64,000 nucleotides of DNA. Origin: Xanthomonas arboricola pv. guizotiae (GTDB taxonomy: Bacteria; Pseudomonadota; Gammaproteobacteria; Xanthomonadales; Xanthomonadaceae). Shown piece after piece: positions 63,368-64,000 of the stretch (position 1 is the first letter of the stretch; each line of letters starts with the position of its first letter). The position numbers were made by a program, and so were the translations under genes. The DNA lies in the NCBI RefSeq assembly GCF_002940205.1, contig NZ_MDSK01000007.1:1-64000 (forward strand). The letters are read 5' to 3'. The notes under the pieces are model-generated. The model was given only the letters and a program-made list of their open reading frames with translations. It made no database searches and was not told where the DNA came from.

Positions 63368-63934
63368 ATGAACAAGCGCTGGTTGCTGTTGCCCGTACTG
63401 GCCGTGCTGCTGCTTGTCAGCTATGTGGTTGTAGGCCCGTACCTGGCCATTCGCGGCATCAGCCAGGCCGTCGCCAATCGCGACGCCGCGCAGCTGGAAC
63501 GCCATGTGGATTTCCCCAGCCTGCGGGTCAACCTCAAGGCGCAGCTGGACGATTACCTGGTTCGCCAGGCCGGCAGCCGCATGCAATCGAGCCTGCTCGG
63601 CGGGTTCGCCCTGCAGCTTGCCAGCGGCATCAGCGGCGCCGGCGTGGACACGCTGGTGACCCCGCTGGGCATCGGCGCGCTGCTGCAAGGCCATAGCGTG
63701 TGGAATCGCGTCACCGGCACCACCGTCAGCCCGGACACCTATGCGGCGCCGGCGCCGGCGCGTCCGCTGCACGGCGCCGAGCAGCGCTTCGAATCCACCC
63801 GCCGCTTCACCGCCACCACCCGCACCGCGACCGGAGCGCCGGTGGTGTTCGTGCTGACCCGGCAAGGGCTGCGCTGGCGGTTGACCGATATCCGGTTGCC
63901 GCTGGCAGATGCGGAAACTCCGCTGCCCCCATGA
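63368..63934 (+). CDS. DUF2939 family membrane-anchored protein
   Basis: 188 residues with one N-terminal signal anchor (MNKRWLLLPVLAVLLLVSYV then VVGPYLAIRGISQAV). The rest is periplasmic: DAAQLERHVDFPSLRVNLKA, an Ala/Gly-rich central part, and a beta-rich C-terminal segment (LTRQGLRWRLTDIRLP). This is the layout of DUF2939 proteins; function is unknown. It follows the DUF2461 gene by 124 bp. The last 60 bp of the window, after it, carry a GACCGCGC/GCGCGGTC hairpin (63933-63956) without a T-tract. Confidence 0.85.
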   Translation: MNKRWLLLPVLAVLLLVSYVVVGPYLAIRGISQAVANRDAAQLERHVDFPSLRVNLKAQLDDYLVRQAGSRMQSSLLGGFALQLASGISGAGVDTLVTPLGIGALLQGHSVWNRVTGTTVSPDTYAAPAPARPLHGAEQRFESTRRFTATTRTATGAPVVFVLTRQGLRWRLTDIRLPLADAETPLPP

Positions 63935-64000
63935 CCGCGCGCCTGCGAGCGCGGTCGAAGTGTTCTCCTGCGCAGGCTGACGCCGCGCGCCGGACAGCGG

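Noticed and set aside
63933-63956. GACCGCGC/GCGCGGTC hairpin as terminator
   Set aside because: No T-tract follows; at this GC such stems arise by chance, so it is only mentioned with the last gene.

Overview
The window is a GC-rich gammaproteobacterial chromosome segment, most probably from a Xanthomonas species. The evidence is the very high GC of the core genes, the Xanthomonadaceae-style gene content (tryptophan-to-quinolinate kynurenine genes, five-step hut pathway with hutF, membrane glucose dehydrogenase, GyrA with Gln at position 83, an unusually long LigA) and intergenic repeat families typical of this group (GTAG-type palindromes, GGGAATC heptamers, roughly 150-bp CTCACCCCAACCCCTCTCCC-type elements). 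No database search was possible; the assignment is by recognition.

Region 1 (1 to about 8.1 kb) is an accessory island of lower GC that ends at a tRNA-Ser(UGA) gene. A complete tyrosine recombinase (6590-8059) lies 85 bp from the tRNA 3' end, preceded by the remains of a second recombinase (5861-6609, frameshifted and N-terminally truncated). Cargo: a UvrD-like superfamily 1 helicase whose GTG start overlaps the tail of a broken upstream gene, perhaps the nuclease partner of a Gabija-like defence pair; an XRE regulator divergent from a three-gene envelope cassette (secreted protein, lipoprotein, small membrane protein); and an overlapping pair of unknown genes, one with a His...Cys pattern that could be a permuted papain-like fold.

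Region 2 (8.2-22 kb) is core: a LysR regulator, serS, two TonB-type proteins, the serine/aromatic cluster serC-pheA-aroA, the msrPQ periplasmic methionine sulfoxide repair system, a tail-anchored FHA protein, two polyhydroxyalkanoate granule-type proteins and a membrane-anchored Mrr-like protein with a degenerate catalytic motif.

Region 3 (22-30 kb) is the histidine utilisation locus: hutC and hutF read leftwards, hutI-hutH-hutG-hutU rightwards, with a TGTATATACA palindrome between hutF and hutI as the likely HutC operator. Histidine goes through urocanate (HutH), imidazolone propionate (HutU), formiminoglutamate (HutI) and formylglutamate (HutF) to glutamate (HutG).

Region 4 (30-51 kb): a coiled-coil membrane protein, a membrane glucose dehydrogenase gene interrupted by one in-frame TAA, gyrA, mtnA, a DUF3011 protein, epmA-ligA, a Tat-exported HisC-like aminotransferase, zipA, smc, and the ribosomal protein genes rpsF-rpsR-rplI, separated in places by repeats.

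Region 5 (51-64 kb): an IscA-type Fe-S protein, asnS with a coupled run of four small genes, a beta-carbonic anhydrase, the kynurenine genes (3-hydroxyanthranilate dioxygenase, a FUSC membrane protein, kynU, kmo), exonuclease I (sbcB), a DUF2461 protein and a DUF2939 protein.
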